Assembly (NCBI GenBank): GCA_002282015.1
Contig: NCIJ01000005.1
Location: 64,598-128,469, forward strand
Length of the DNA stretch: 63,872 nt
Direction of reading: 5' to 3'
Origin: Sulfuricurvum sp. 17-40-25
Lineage (GTDB): Bacteria; Campylobacterota; Campylobacteria; Campylobacterales; Sulfurimonadaceae
Shown here one piece after another: positions 1 through 9,101 of the stretch (within the stretch, counting starts at the first letter, position 1; the number at the start of each line of letters is the position of its first letter). The notes beneath the pieces were generated by a model. That model searched no databases, was not told the DNA's origin, and saw only the letters and a list, made by a program, of their open reading frames with translations. Both the position numbers and the translations under genes were made by a program.

Positions 1-402
1 TGCTTCTCCATCATCTGGTATAAAAAGAGCGTCATCCGTTTTTATTGTAAACTTTGGCAGTTCTTTTTGAGAAGCTAGTGTGGTACTCATCGCTCCTACA
101 ATATTGGAAATAATCTCTTTTATGGCATCAAGATCTTCATCGTTCATGTCATCTTTGCTCTCGCCATCACCGCCAAGCATCATATCCCCAAGCGCAGTTG
201 CCAAAGAGGGCTGAACCAATACCATCCCTTTACCTTCAACTGGACCTGAAAAAGTTAAGTGAACCGATGCGATAGGAGGAATAACATTCGAAACGATCGA
301 GATGATTTCTAACTCTTTAAATCCAACTGATGGCGCTTGACCGGTTAGTCCTTCAATGGTTGCCGTTGTCTCTTGGGCGAATAACCCCGCAAAATCACTC
401 AT
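1..402 (-). CDS. fliY: Flagellar switch protein FliY, N-terminal part (runs off window)
   Basis: The reading frame starts at an ATG that overlaps the fliM stop (TAATG) and stays open for 134 codons to the window edge. The translation begins MSDFAGLFAQETTATIEGL and carries the CheC/CheX-like region with a conserved motif LGGDGESKDD near residues 80-90. In Helicobacter and relatives FliY joins this region to a C-terminal FliN domain in the C-ring of the motor switch; that C-terminal part would lie outside the window. Position directly after fliM matches H. pylori gene order. The name is secure from context; the missing FliN half cannot be checked here. Confidence 0.85.
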   Translation of the reverse strand, partial: MSDFAGLFAQETTATIEGLTGQAPSVGFKELEIISIVSNVIPPIASVHLTFSGPVEGKGMVLVQPSLATALGDMMLGGDGESKDDMNDEDLDAIKEIISNIVGAMSTTLASQKELPKFTIKTDDALFIPDDGEA

Positions 403-1499
403 TATTCATCCTCTTCAAAATCATCTTTAGTTTTAACGATCTCTTTGGCTACTGCGGCACGAGCTTTTCGTTTCATCTCAAACTCTTTAAGTGCTCGCTT
501 GACCGCATCTTTTTCTGTATCAATTTTCGTAGTGATTTGTACCGATTTACGGAAACGACGCAGTCCCATCTCTGCTATAAAACGCTCTTTGCCATCCACA
601 CTGACACTCACAACATCATTTGCCGCGACATTAAGACGTAAAATATCCCCTACTTCGACATCTAATAGTTCCTGCAGTGTCAACTCCGCCGTTCCTAGAT
701 TGACTTCAAAATTGACATGAGCACCCCCTAAGAGCACTTGAAGTTCTTGATTACGACTTTTTTTAGAACTGGTTTCATTAAGCATCAAATCACGGCTCGC
801 CAATTTCGGCAAAATAGGTTCCAGTGCAATAACCGGATAACAGATGTTCATCATACCCGAACTGTGCCCGATAATAATTTCCATAACGACCATGACAACA
901 ATTTCATTTTGTGCCACAATCTGAACGACGTTTGGACTCGACTCTTTAGACTCAACTTGAGGATACAGATCCGTAACCGGGCCCCATGCTTCACGCAAGG
1001 TATTCATCATAACGCGCAAGATCGTTTCAAATAACGAAAGCTCGATATCTGAAAATTCGCGGCTTGCTTCAAAAGGCTCTCCCCGTCCTCCCAAAATACG
1101 ATCCAACATAGGAAAAGCGATTGAGGGATTGATCTCTAAAACACCATTACCTTCCAAAGGCTTCATCGAAAAGACATTAAAACTCGTTGGGTTTGGCAAA
1201 GACATCAAAAATTCGCCATACGTCATCTGGTCAACCGAATGCAGCTGTATTTCTACAATCGACCGCATAATCGAAGAAATCTGTGAAGAGATCGAACGAG
1301 CCATTTTGTCATGAATCCCGCGAAATGCACGAAGCTGCTCTTTTGAAACACGGTTAGGACGCTTAAAGTCATACAGCGTTATCTGACGATGCGAGGAAAA
1401 AGTAGCCTCTTCCTCCGTATCTAAACCGCCTACATCACCATCATCATCAACAACATCCAATAGGGCATCAATCTCTTCTTGGGATAAAATATCTGCCAT
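402..1499 (-). CDS. fliM: Flagellar motor switch protein FliM
   Basis: 365 residues. The N-terminus MADILSQEEIDALLDVVDD is the CheY-P binding segment of FliM (consensus LSQxEIDALL). The middle domain contains the GGxG-type motif LGGRGEPF (about residues 138-145), and the C-terminal SpoA/FliN-like domain contains LTLQELLDVEVGDILRL. FliM forms the middle of the cytoplasmic C-ring and transmits the chemotaxis signal to the rotor. It lies 3 bp after fliA and overlaps fliY by one base, so the three are surely cotranscribed. The basic C-terminal tail (KRKARAAVAKEIVK) is a little longer than in enterobacteria. Confidence 0.95.
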   Translation of the reverse strand: MADILSQEEIDALLDVVDDDGDVGGLDTEEEATFSSHRQITLYDFKRPNRVSKEQLRAFRGIHDKMARSISSQISSIMRSIVEIQLHSVDQMTYGEFLMSLPNPTSFNVFSMKPLEGNGVLEINPSIAFPMLDRILGGRGEPFEASREFSDIELSLFETILRVMMNTLREAWGPVTDLYPQVESKESSPNVVQIVAQNEIVVMVVMEIIIGHSSGMMNICYPVIALEPILPKLASRDLMLNETSSKKSRNQELQVLLGGAHVNFEVNLGTAELTLQELLDVEVGDILRLNVAANDVVSVSVDGKERFIAEMGLRRFRKSVQITTKIDTEKDAVKRALKEFEMKRKARAAVAKEIVKTKDDFEEDE

Positions 1500-1502
1500 C
1501 TT

Positions 1503-2192
1503 TTATCCTTCCACCACTTCTTTAATACGTCGAATAACGGATTTATGTATCTGAGAAATTCGAGACTCTGTAATGTTTACGATCTCACTGATCTCTTTGA
1601 GTGTTAGTTCTTCAAAATAATACAGCTGTATTATCATCTGCTCACGTTCATCAAATTTGGTCAGTACTTCTCGAATCACATCGACAAGTTCTTCATGTTC
1701 CATACGTTCTAATGTTCCACCATCAAACTCGTTTCCCAGCTGATCATCCAATGGCAAGACCGTATAAATATCCGATGCGATACGTGCATCATGAACTTTT
1801 TCAACTTCCATATTCAGAATAATAGCCAGTTCTTGGTTTGTTGGCTCAGTATCATTCTCACAAAGGTGACGCTCAATAGCTCTATCAATCTCTTTTATCA
1901 GTCTTCTGCTAGAACGGCTAACCAGATCAAGCGAGCGTAAATAATCCAACATAGCACCATAGACTCTCGTTTTTGCATATCCCCAAAACGAATCATTTTG
2001 GGCCTCATCGTAACGACGCGCCAGTTTAACCAGTTCTTCGGTACCAATAGCACATAAGTCCATGTAATCAATCGAGCTAGGCAAACGCTCTTTGAGACGA
2101 AAAGACATTGCTTTCACCGCAGGAAGGTATTGCAAAGCGAGCTGGTCTTCAATGTGCTTTAGTTCTTGACAGTAAATCCCCGCACCGCTCAT
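1503..2192 (-). CDS. fliA: RNA polymerase sigma factor FliA (sigma-28)
   Basis: 229 residues with the region 2 segment DYMDLCAIGTEELVKLARRYD, region 3, and a C-terminal region 4 helix-turn-helix (LTLKEISEIVNITESRISQIH). This is the flagellar sigma factor that drives late genes such as flagellin. Its start overlaps the upstream small membrane-protein gene (ATGA). Its place between flhG and fliM is the standard arrangement of the Helicobacter and Campylobacter flagellar regulatory operon. No flgM anti-sigma factor gene is visible in the window. Confidence 0.95.
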   Translation of the reverse strand: MSGAGIYCQELKHIEDQLALQYLPAVKAMSFRLKERLPSSIDYMDLCAIGTEELVKLARRYDEAQNDSFWGYAKTRVYGAMLDYLRSLDLVSRSSRRLIKEIDRAIERHLCENDTEPTNQELAIILNMEVEKVHDARIASDIYTVLPLDDQLGNEFDGGTLERMEHEELVDVIREVLTKFDEREQMIIQLYYFEELTLKEISEIVNITESRISQIHKSVIRRIKEVVEG

Positions 2193-2512
2193 GCTTTTCT
2201 CCCTTCATCACTGCTTAATAACTCATCTTTATTTGCGTAATATGCATCAATAAATTGCTCACGTCGATTAATTTCACGCACATAACCATCCAAACTTCGT
2301 TCATGCGTATGTTTAGGAAATGAATGTGCCTTAACACCCAATGTCTGGAAATAAAAGCCTACACACATATGTGCAAAAAGATAGAAAAAAATAGAGATAA
2401 GGAGAACATAAACCAAAAACTCTTCAGCGTTGTCCGATTGCAATAACCCAAAAACGATCCCGGCGATAAATCCTTGTACCGTTAAAAAAGCAACAAAATT
2501 CGAACCCCGCAT
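2189..2512 (-). CDS. Small conserved membrane protein of the flhG-fliA interval
   Basis: 107 residues. Two hydrophobic stretches are visible, about residues 7-24 (FVAFLTVQGFIAGIVFGLL) and 31-52 (EEFLVYVLLISIFFYLFAHM), followed by a charged cytoplasmic-looking tail with NRREQFIDAYY. The gene sits 17 bp after flhG and its stop overlaps the fliA start (ATGA). In H. pylori a small protein of unknown function (HP1033) sits at the same place, so it is probably a conserved flagellar accessory. I recognise no domain and assign no function. Confidence 0.7.
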   Translation of the reverse strand: MRGSNFVAFLTVQGFIAGIVFGLLQSDNAEEFLVYVLLISIFFYLFAHMCVGFYFQTLGVKAHSFPKHTHERSLDGYVREINRREQFIDAYYANKDELLSSDEGRKA

Positions 2513-2529
2513 AAACAGCCTTGATAATA

Positions 2530-3402
2530 TTAGAAGTGTTCCATTAAACGCTTGAACAATCCGCCCAATCCACTCTCTTGGGGATTTACTAGCACATTTC
2601 GTTCCAATTTCTTTGCAATACGCTTCACAATCATCTCTAATTCCATTGAAGGTTTCGAAGAAGGAAACTCTCGTGCGAATAAAGCTCTTTTTTTGACACT
2701 AATAGCCACTTTTTGATCGCTGGATATCTGCCCTAAATAGTTTAAGCGCAGCTTATCCCCAATATTGACAAGCGCAACTTTTTGAATTTTTTCAAACAAT
2801 GCAGCTGCCTCATTATCGTTTCGAACCTGATTCATTATAACATTGATTTCATCACGAAGACGCGATGTGATTTTGATTGTGGCATAGGCATCTGTAATAG
2901 CAGCAGGATCAGGAACCGTCACGACGATCACATCATCACATGCTCGCAAAAAAAGCTGTGTGTGTTCTCCAATACCCGCACCCGTATCGATAATCAACAC
3001 ATCCAAGTCATCCAAAACATGCGCTTCGCCCATAAAGCGTTCAAATATCCCGGAGGAAGCATATTTAAAAATCTCTTCGCCGCTTTCACCTGGGATCAGC
3101 ACTAAGTTTTTTTCAATAGGAACCAAGATCTCTTCAACAGTAGCTTCCCCTTTGAGGACATGTAAAATGTTCTTTTTGATTTTGACATTGAACATTACAT
3201 CCAGATTGGCCAAGCCGATATCCGCATCAAAAATACCGACTTTTAATCCATGCTTCGCCATCATATGTGCCATGTTAGAGCTGATAGTACTTTTCCCAAC
3301 ACCGCCTTTTCCACTCGTAATGGCTATAAAACGGGTTTTTTTAGGCGAAACATTCCTATTTTGGTTCACCAATGCTTCGAGCTTGGCGGCTTGATGTATC
3401 AT
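2530..3402 (-). CDS. flhG: Flagellar number regulator FlhG (MinD-like ATPase)
   Basis: 290 residues of the ParA/MinD family. The deviant Walker A motif is SGKGGVGKST (about residues 30-39), followed by the switch DADIGLANLD and VLIIDTGAGIG. FlhG (YlxH) antagonises FlhF and limits flagellar number at the pole; the C-terminal basic helix LFKRLMEHF is a likely membrane-targeting helix like that of MinD. The start overlaps the flhF stop (ATGA). The order flhF-flhG confirms that this is the flagellar paralogue and not the division-site MinD. Confidence 0.93.
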   Translation of the reverse strand: MIHQAAKLEALVNQNRNVSPKKTRFIAITSGKGGVGKSTISSNMAHMMAKHGLKVGIFDADIGLANLDVMFNVKIKKNILHVLKGEATVEEILVPIEKNLVLIPGESGEEIFKYASSGIFERFMGEAHVLDDLDVLIIDTGAGIGEHTQLFLRACDDVIVVTVPDPAAITDAYATIKITSRLRDEINVIMNQVRNDNEAAALFEKIQKVALVNIGDKLRLNYLGQISSDQKVAISVKKRALFAREFPSSKPSMELEMIVKRIAKKLERNVLVNPQESGLGGLFKRLMEHF

Positions 3403-4661
3403 GAGCTTTCACCTTTACGAAATCCATTCAGCAAACAGTCAACCAAAAAGTCACTGTTTGATACCACCAGATCTTCCGGTACTTCTTGCCCTACTGAAAA
3501 ATAACTGATAGGTATTTTTGTCTCGTATACCAATGAAAAAATATTACCAAACCCTCTGGTCTCATCAAGCTTTGTAAACATCATCGTATCAATGCCCAAT
3601 GGAGCAAAGTTATCATACGTCGCTTTTAGATCCTCATATTTGATAGAGCTTGGCAGTACGAGCACTACATCAACGCTATACTCGGTATCATTAGAACGTA
3701 AACATTCATATATTTTTTCGATTTTACCCTTATCATACGGAGAAGATCCCATCGTATCAATCAAAATATAATCACTATACCGTAAAGAATCAAGCGCACT
3801 GGAAAACTCTGGAGGATCGACTACGGTTTCAATCCCAAGTTTCATCATACGAGCATACTGCATGAGCTGTTCAACCGCACCAATACGATACGTGTCCAAA
3901 ACAACCAGTCCTACTTTGTATTTTTTTTCTAACAAATAGGAATATCGTGCTGCCAGTTTTGCAATCGAGGTGGTTTTTCCTACTCCCGTAGGACCCACAA
4001 GCATCACTACTTTTTTACCGCCCATCTTGGGTGATGTTTCCAAACGAACCGGAATCATCTTACGTAGTAAAACTTGAAAATAACGTTTTACCGTTTCAGA
4101 GTTTTCCCGCATTTTGGAGGGCATATGCTCTAATGTTAGCTGCATGATCTCATCGAGATGTTCCTGATTCATTCCACTTTGCTGAGCAAGACGATAGATC
4201 TCTGAAAACTCGGGAGGAATCGCAACGGATGTTTTTGGCGATTTTTCATCCCAAAACATATTTTGAATGATTTTTACTTTGTCCCCAAGTTTTTCGATCT
4301 CATCTTTGATTCGCTTGAGGTCTTCATTAGGCACTGCAGGGCTGTGTTTTGGGGTACGTTCTTCTTCCGTGACTTCGGCAATTTTAGAAATTTGCTTGGC
4401 TGCTTGTGAAATATTAAAGAGGACATCACTGCTTTTTTGTGCAATAGGTCGTTGCTGCGTTAACGGTTCTTTATTTCTTGGGATTGGTTTGGATATGGAT
4501 TCTTCTTCGACACCGACGACAATCTCGTACAGCGCACTTTTACCCAGCGACTTTTTTTGGATCTCTCGGGTTTCGATGAGCATTGCATCTTCTCCCACTT
4601 CCAATTGCGCTTTTTTAAGCGCTTCGGCAGGAGTAGAACCACTAAAGGTCAAGATTTTCAT
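3399..4661 (-). CDS. flhF: Flagellar biosynthesis GTPase FlhF (SRP family)
   Basis: 420 residues. The N-terminal basic part (MKILTFSGSTPAEALKKAQ) and linker are followed by an SRP-type NG domain: P-loop LVGPTGVGKTTSIAKLAARY (about residues 218-237), LVVLDTYRIGAVEQL, ILIDTMGSSPYD and TKLDETRGFG. FlhF marks the cell pole for flagellar assembly and works with FlhG. The gene overlaps the end of folK by about 20 bp and flhG by 4 bp, so it is in one transcriptional unit with both. Start and length are normal for the family. Confidence 0.95.
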   Translation of the reverse strand: MKILTFSGSTPAEALKKAQLEVGEDAMLIETREIQKKSLGKSALYEIVVGVEEESISKPIPRNKEPLTQQRPIAQKSSDVLFNISQAAKQISKIAEVTEEERTPKHSPAVPNEDLKRIKDEIEKLGDKVKIIQNMFWDEKSPKTSVAIPPEFSEIYRLAQQSGMNQEHLDEIMQLTLEHMPSKMRENSETVKRYFQVLLRKMIPVRLETSPKMGGKKVVMLVGPTGVGKTTSIAKLAARYSYLLEKKYKVGLVVLDTYRIGAVEQLMQYARMMKLGIETVVDPPEFSSALDSLRYSDYILIDTMGSSPYDKGKIEKIYECLRSNDTEYSVDVVLVLPSSIKYEDLKATYDNFAPLGIDTMMFTKLDETRGFGNIFSLVYETKIPISYFSVGQEVPEDLVVSNSDFLVDCLLNGFRKGESS

Positions 4662-5172
4662 ATAGTCTCCGTCTTTTTTGTGCGTTAGGTCCCAAGCTTC
4701 GTAAGGGGATCAGGACGCTGAGTCGTTCTTTGTATCCAGGATGAGGAAGCGTGAGTTGTTTGGTATTCATCACCCTATTTGCAAAGAATATCATATCCAA
4801 ATCAAGCGTTCTTGGAGCATTTGCAAAACTACGTTTTCGTCCAAAATGCTTTTCTATTCGTAAAAGCCATCGTAACAATCTCTGTGGGGCCAAAGAGGTT
4901 GCGATTTCCATCACGGTATTGTAAAAATCAGCTTGCTGTGTGTAGCCAAATGGGGGATTGCGAACAATTATCCCGTTTTGAATTGGATAAATCTGCGGGC
5001 TACGGCATAAATAAATCCACAAACGTTCCAAGCGACGCTGGGTATCACCCACATTTCCGCCGACACCTAATACAACTCGGTGTCGATATCCAGAGGGCTT
5101 TGCCCTATACCGTGGAAAACACCGATTGATGATCACACAATGTTGTTCATCCAATGGGCGTTTCAAGGGCAT
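4642..5172 (-). CDS. folK: 6-hydroxymethyl-dihydropterin pyrophosphokinase FolK
   Basis: 176 residues from the ATG at 5172, which lies 4 bp after the aroQ stop; an upstream in-frame start would run into aroQ and is less likely. HPPK motifs are clear: LGVGGNVGD near the N-terminus, NPPFGYTQQADFYNTV, and FANAPRTLDLDMIFF with the catalytic Asp pair in DLD. The enzyme makes the pyrophosphate ester of 6-hydroxymethyl-7,8-dihydropterin for folate synthesis. The N-terminal about 30 residues before VVLGVGGN are longer than in E. coli. It precedes flhF, as in H. pylori. Confidence 0.92.
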   Translation of the reverse strand: MPLKRPLDEQHCVIINRCFPRYRAKPSGYRHRVVLGVGGNVGDTQRRLERLWIYLCRSPQIYPIQNGIIVRNPPFGYTQQADFYNTVMEIATSLAPQRLLRWLLRIEKHFGRKRSFANAPRTLDLDMIFFANRVMNTKQLTLPHPGYKERLSVLIPLRSLGPNAQKRRRLYENLDL

Positions 5173-5176
5173 ATTG

Positions 5177-5650
5177 TTACTCTTGTGTACCTTGCTGTGC
5201 TGCACGTAATGCCGTAATTTCACTCAATACTTGCATCATTCCTACCATTGCCAAATGGTATCCAAACGGTCCAAATCCGATAATAGAAGAAGTACATACA
5301 GGAGCCGTCATACTTTTTTGACGGAACTCTTCACGACGATAAATATTACTGATATGCACTTCGATAGTCGGAAGGTTCACCGCAGCAATAGCATCACGAA
5401 TCGCAATAGATGTATGTGTATACGCCGCTGGATTAATAATAATCCCGTCCGTATCACCATAGCACTCTTGGATACGATCTACAATCTCACCCTCCAGATT
5501 ACTTTGATAAAACTCAATTTCAATCCCATTTTGCTCTGCAAACTCTTTCATTTGTGCATGGATTTGCTCTAGACGCATTGGACCGTAAACTTGTTGTTCA
5601 CGAGCTCCCAACATATTGAGATTAGGACCTTGGATTACCGCTATTTTCAT
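5177..5650 (-). CDS. aroQ: 3-dehydroquinate dehydratase, type II
   Basis: 157 residues with all type II dehydroquinase motifs: [15 protein letters not shown] with the catalytic Tyr, [31 protein letters not shown] with the catalytic His, and [14 protein letters not shown]. Converts 3-dehydroquinate to 3-dehydroshikimate in the shikimate pathway. First gene of the minus-strand group leading into folK and flhF; the shared promoter should lie in 5651-5771, between it and the divergent amidohydrolase gene. Length is typical. Confidence 0.96.
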   Translation of the reverse strand: MKIAVIQGPNLNMLGAREQQVYGPMRLEQIHAQMKEFAEQNGIEIEFYQSNLEGEIVDRIQECYGDTDGIIINPAAYTHTSIAIRDAIAAVNLPTIEVHISNIYRREEFRQKSMTAPVCTSSIIGFGPFGYHLAMVGMMQVLSEITALRAAQQGTQE

Positions 5651-5742
5651 TCATATACCTTGAGTGTTTCTTTTTAAGGGTAGATTATAAACGGTAATAG
5701 ATTATAAGGAACTAAAAGGGCTTTTTTCAACCATTTTACGAG

Positions 5743-5748
5743 TATAAT
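5743..5748 (+). promoter_or_regulatory. Candidate -10 box for the amidohydrolase gene
   Basis: A perfect TATAAT lies 23 bp before the ATG at 5772, at a distance that gives a short leader with a GGA-type ribosome site. I see no matching -35 box; the stretch at the expected place is T-rich, as is common for vegetative promoters of this phylum. Confidence 0.45.
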
Positions 5749-5771
5749 TTCGTCTATAAAGGAATATACTG

Positions 5772-6992
5772 ATGCACATATTACTCGCCGATGCTATTTT
5801 ACAAAACAATACGATTTTACATGATCACGGAGTAGTTTTCGACAAAACAATCCTTGAGATTTCTCCCAATGATGATTTACGTTCACACTATGGGGATCAG
5901 TGCATTGAGCTTGGAATTGGTTCGGTACTTCTTCCGGGACTTATTAACCCTCATGTCCATTTGGAATTCAGTGCCAATCGCTCCACTTTGACCTATGGCG
6001 GTTTTATGCCATGGCTTTCCAGTGTGATGGCGAATCGTGATGATTTGATAAACGACTGTGACGATGAGTGCATTACCCAAACCATTGATACTATGCTCTC
6101 ACAAGGAATTACCGCTTTTGGCGCGGTTAGTTCCTATGGTTATGATTTAGCACCTTGTTTTAATGCCCCACAAAAAGTGGTCTATTTTAATGAACTCATC
6201 GGCTCCGATCCCAAAATGGCGGATGCCCTATATGGCAATTTTCAAGAACGACTTTTTGCTTCCCAAGGTAACCAGAGAGAAGGCTTTTATCCCTCAATCG
6301 CCATTCATTCTCCCTACTCCGTACATCGTGTTTTAATTCAAAAAGCAGTCGCCTACGCCAAAGCACATACCTTGCGTCTAACCGCTCATTTTATGGAGAG
6401 CCCAAGTGAGCGAGAATGGCTTGATGAAAACGGCGGTGATTTCAAGCCTTTTTTTGAAAACTTTTTAAAACAGCACCAAGCTGCCAATACCGCCGAAGAT
6501 TTTTTACAGCTATTTCATGACATTCCCACCCTCTTTACCCATGTTGTTCATACAAAAGAAAATGAATTGGCATTACTTAAACAAGGTAACCACACGATCA
6601 TCCACTGCCCTATTTCAAATCGACTTTTAGGAAATGGTGCTATTGATTTGGAAAAAATACACTCTCAAACTATACGTTGGGTATGTGGAACCGATGGTCT
6701 GAGTTCCAACTATGCTCTTGATTTATTTGAGGAGATGAAGATCGCACTGTTTATGCACCACTCACATGATCTACTCACCTTAGCCTACCAGCTGTGGAAC
6801 AGCGTCACAGTTAATGCAGCCCAGGCATTGAATCTAAACTGTGGTAAAATTGCCCCTAATTATGATGCGGATATCTTGGTTGCCCGTGTTGATTATCCGA
6901 TCAATGAGCAGTTAGCGATTCACCTGTTACTGCAACCGCGTGTTATCGAATCGGTCTATATCCAAGGCCAAAAAGTAAAAGGAAACCAATAA
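5772..6992 (+). CDS. Metal-dependent amidohydrolase, aminodeoxyfutalosine deaminase-like
   Basis: 406 residues of the TRZ/ATZ-type amidohydrolase family. Metal ligands are visible as HVH at residues 61-63 (INPHVHLEFS), a His in SIAIHSPYSVHR, a His in THVVHTKENE, and the Asp in CGTDGLSSNY. Family members deaminate adenine-like rings; homologues in this phylum are commonly called aminofutalosine deaminase and would serve menaquinone synthesis by the futalosine route. However, several Campylobacterota are known to use MTA/SAH nucleosidase on aminofutalosine directly, so the exact substrate is open. It overlaps sppA by one base (TAATG). Confidence 0.75.
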   Translation: MHILLADAILQNNTILHDHGVVFDKTILEISPNDDLRSHYGDQCIELGIGSVLLPGLINPHVHLEFSANRSTLTYGGFMPWLSSVMANRDDLINDCDDECITQTIDTMLSQGITAFGAVSSYGYDLAPCFNAPQKVVYFNELIGSDPKMADALYGNFQERLFASQGNQREGFYPSIAIHSPYSVHRVLIQKAVAYAKAHTLRLTAHFMESPSEREWLDENGGDFKPFFENFLKQHQAANTAEDFLQLFHDIPTLFTHVVHTKENELALLKQGNHTIIHCPISNRLLGNGAIDLEKIHSQTIRWVCGTDGLSSNYALDLFEEMKIALFMHHSHDLLTLAYQLWNSVTVNAAQALNLNCGKIAPNYDADILVARVDYPINEQLAIHLLLQPRVIESVYIQGQKVKGNQ

Positions 6993-7861
6993 TGGAAACA
7001 CTTAAAAAGATAGGCTCACTACTCGCTTCAATCATACAATTTATCCAAACTAATTTTAAAGCGACCCTCTTGGTCCTTTTTGTCCTTTGGCTGATAATTC
7101 CCTCCGGTGATGAGACAATGAGTTCTCATAATCTTCAAAAGATCACGCTAACAGGGCCCATTCTTGATGCTACCTCCATCCTTGAACAAATAGATGAAGC
7201 ACGCGAGGACAAAGACATCAAAGGGGTTCTTTTTTCTATTGACTCTCCGGGTGGTGCCGTTGCTCCCTCCGTCGAAATTGCTTATGCAATCAAACGCTTG
7301 AGCCAAGTAAAACCAACCGTGGTATATGCAGCAGGTATCATGGCAAGCGGTGGCTATTACTCCGCGATCTGGGGAAATGAAATCATTGCCAATCCAGGTA
7401 GCATGATTGGCTCTATTGGAGTGATCATGCAAGGAGCGGACGTATCTGAGTTAATGAAAAAAGTAGGGGTAAAAACACAGGTAGTCCATGCAGGAACGTA
7501 CAAACAAGTAGGTACCTTTGACCGCCCATGGAACGCACTAGAGCGTGCAGAATTAGACAAAGTGATCAATGGAACGTATGCTTTATTTGTGCATGATGTA
7601 GCACAGGCCCGCAAACTCGATATCAATCAAAGCAGTGAATTCGCCGATGCCCATATCTTCACCGCAGCTCAAGCGAAACAAGTCGGCTTAGTGGACAACA
7701 TCGGCGTAGAGTTTGATGCTAAAAAACGGGTTGAAGTACTTGCTAAAACGAAAAAACCTATTTGGAATAAAGAAGACCCTATGGACAGGTTTTTCAAACG
7801 TTTTGCAGCAGAAGGAGCGACATTAGCGCATATGTACTTTCCAGCTATTTCATTACAATAA
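6992..7861 (+). CDS. sppA: Signal peptide peptidase SppA, short form
   Basis: 289 residues of the S49 family. One membrane segment is visible near residues 24-36 (ATLLVLFVLWLII), then the protease domain. The catalytic Ser is Ser119 in MASGGYY, and the catalytic Lys is likely Lys171 in TYKQVGTFDR, the pair known from the short Bacillus-type SppA. It degrades signal peptides left in the membrane. The gene overlaps the convergent xseA gene by 17 bp at their 3' ends, with no terminator between them. Confidence 0.93.
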   Translation: METLKKIGSLLASIIQFIQTNFKATLLVLFVLWLIIPSGDETMSSHNLQKITLTGPILDATSILEQIDEAREDKDIKGVLFSIDSPGGAVAPSVEIAYAIKRLSQVKPTVVYAAGIMASGGYYSAIWGNEIIANPGSMIGSIGVIMQGADVSELMKKVGVKTQVVHAGTYKQVGTFDRPWNALERAELDKVINGTYALFVHDVAQARKLDINQSSEFADAHIFTAAQAKQVGLVDNIGVEFDAKKRVEVLAKTKKPIWNKEDPMDRFFKRFAAEGATLAHMYFPAISLQ

Positions 7862-9101
7862 TTTCTACTACCTGTGAGCGAACACTACGGTGATCGTTCA
7901 TCGCTTCATACTCATCTCCAACACTTAGATCATCCAGATCAATCACTTTTCCTTCTTTTGCGATTTGTGCAAAGCCTCGTTTATTCTTATGTTTTGGATG
8001 CTGTGACTCAAATGCTTCCATCAGTTGTGCCACTAAAGAGGTACGTTGTCGCAAGAGATTTTGTGTGTAGTCACTCAGTCGTTCTTTGAGAGGGCTGAGA
8101 TCGCGTGAACATCGTTGAAGATTTATCATTATTTGTACATTTAACCGCTCTTTTAGCTCCGTTATCTGTTGACGTTGAGCGTCCAAACGATGTTCAACTC
8201 CATGACGTTTAAAAGATTCCTGCATATTGACCAGCTGCTCACGCTTTCGCTCAAGCCGCTGCATGATCATCCCATAAGCCCCATAACGCATTTCATCAAT
8301 ACTTTGTACCAATTCATTACGATCCGGTAATAACATCTGCATAGCCGCACTGGGTGTAGGTGCCCGTAAGTCACTGACATAGTCACTGATGACCCAGTCA
8401 ATCTCATGCCCTACTGCTGATACCACCGGTGTCTTCATCGCAAAAAGCGCATTGGCAACAACCTCTTCATTAAACGGCCATAAATCTTCGATACTTCCGC
8501 CCCCACGTCCTACTATGACGGCATCCACATTCAGTGAATCTGCATACTGTAGACCATTAGAAATCATCTCAGCCGCCTGTGTTCCTTGAACCAACACATC
8601 GATGACAATCAGTTTAACAAGTGGCCACCGTTGTGAGGCTATACGCTGCATATCCTGTAAGGCAGCCCCGGTAGCAGAGGTGACTAAGGCAATCGTTTTT
8701 GGGTATTTTGGAAAGAGTTTTTTTCGTGTTGGATCAAAATAGCCTTGTGCTTCCAGCTTTTTTTTGAGCTGTTCAAACGCAACTGCCAAAGCACCCTGAC
8801 CATATGGTTCTGCGCTGACACAGTTTATTTGATATTCACCCCGTGGTTTATACAGCGATAAAGCCCCATGAATGACGACATGTGCCCCTTCTGTTAATGC
8901 AAACTTTAATCGTGCAGCATTACCGCGAAACATCACGCATTTTAGGCTTGAGTCGGCATCTTTGAGGGTAAAATAGATATGGCCGCTGTTGTGATTGATA
9001 ATGCGGGAAAGTTCTCCCTCAACGCTCACAAACTCAAACGTCGTCTCTAAAAGCGTCTTGATCTGCTCATTGAGGCCTGAGACGCTAAGCGTCGTATTCA
9101 T
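7845..9101 (-). CDS. xseA: Exodeoxyribonuclease VII large subunit
   Basis: 418 residues. The N-terminal OB-fold (LSVSGLNEQIKTLLE, VEGELSRI, SGHIYFTLKDADSSLKCVMF) is followed by the catalytic region (LVTSATGAALQDM, VIVGRGGGSIEDLWPFNEE, SAVGHEIDWVISDYVSDLRAPTPSAA) and a coiled-coil C-terminal part. Large subunit of ExoVII, a single-strand exonuclease in DNA repair. It overlaps the upstream methyltransferase gene by 4 bp (ATGA). No xseB is seen next to it. Confidence 0.95.
   Translation of the reverse strand: MNTTLSVSGLNEQIKTLLETTFEFVSVEGELSRIINHNSGHIYFTLKDADSSLKCVMFRGNAARLKFALTEGAHVVIHGALSLYKPRGEYQINCVSAEPYGQGALAVAFEQLKKKLEAQGYFDPTRKKLFPKYPKTIALVTSATGAALQDMQRIASQRWPLVKLIVIDVLVQGTQAAEMISNGLQYADSLNVDAVIVGRGGGSIEDLWPFNEEVVANALFAMKTPVVSAVGHEIDWVISDYVSDLRAPTPSAAMQMLLPDRNELVQSIDEMRYGAYGMIMQRLERKREQLVNMQESFKRHGVEHRLDAQRQQITELKERLNVQIMINLQRCSRDLSPLKERLSDYTQNLLRQRTSLVAQLMEAFESQHPKHKNKRGFAQIAKEGKVIDLDDLSVGDEYEAMNDHRSVRSQVVEIIVMK

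Noticed and set aside
5173-5223. Longer FolK start at 5223
   Set aside because: It would overlap the aroQ end by 47 bp and the added residues show no family similarity; the ATG at 5172 fits better.
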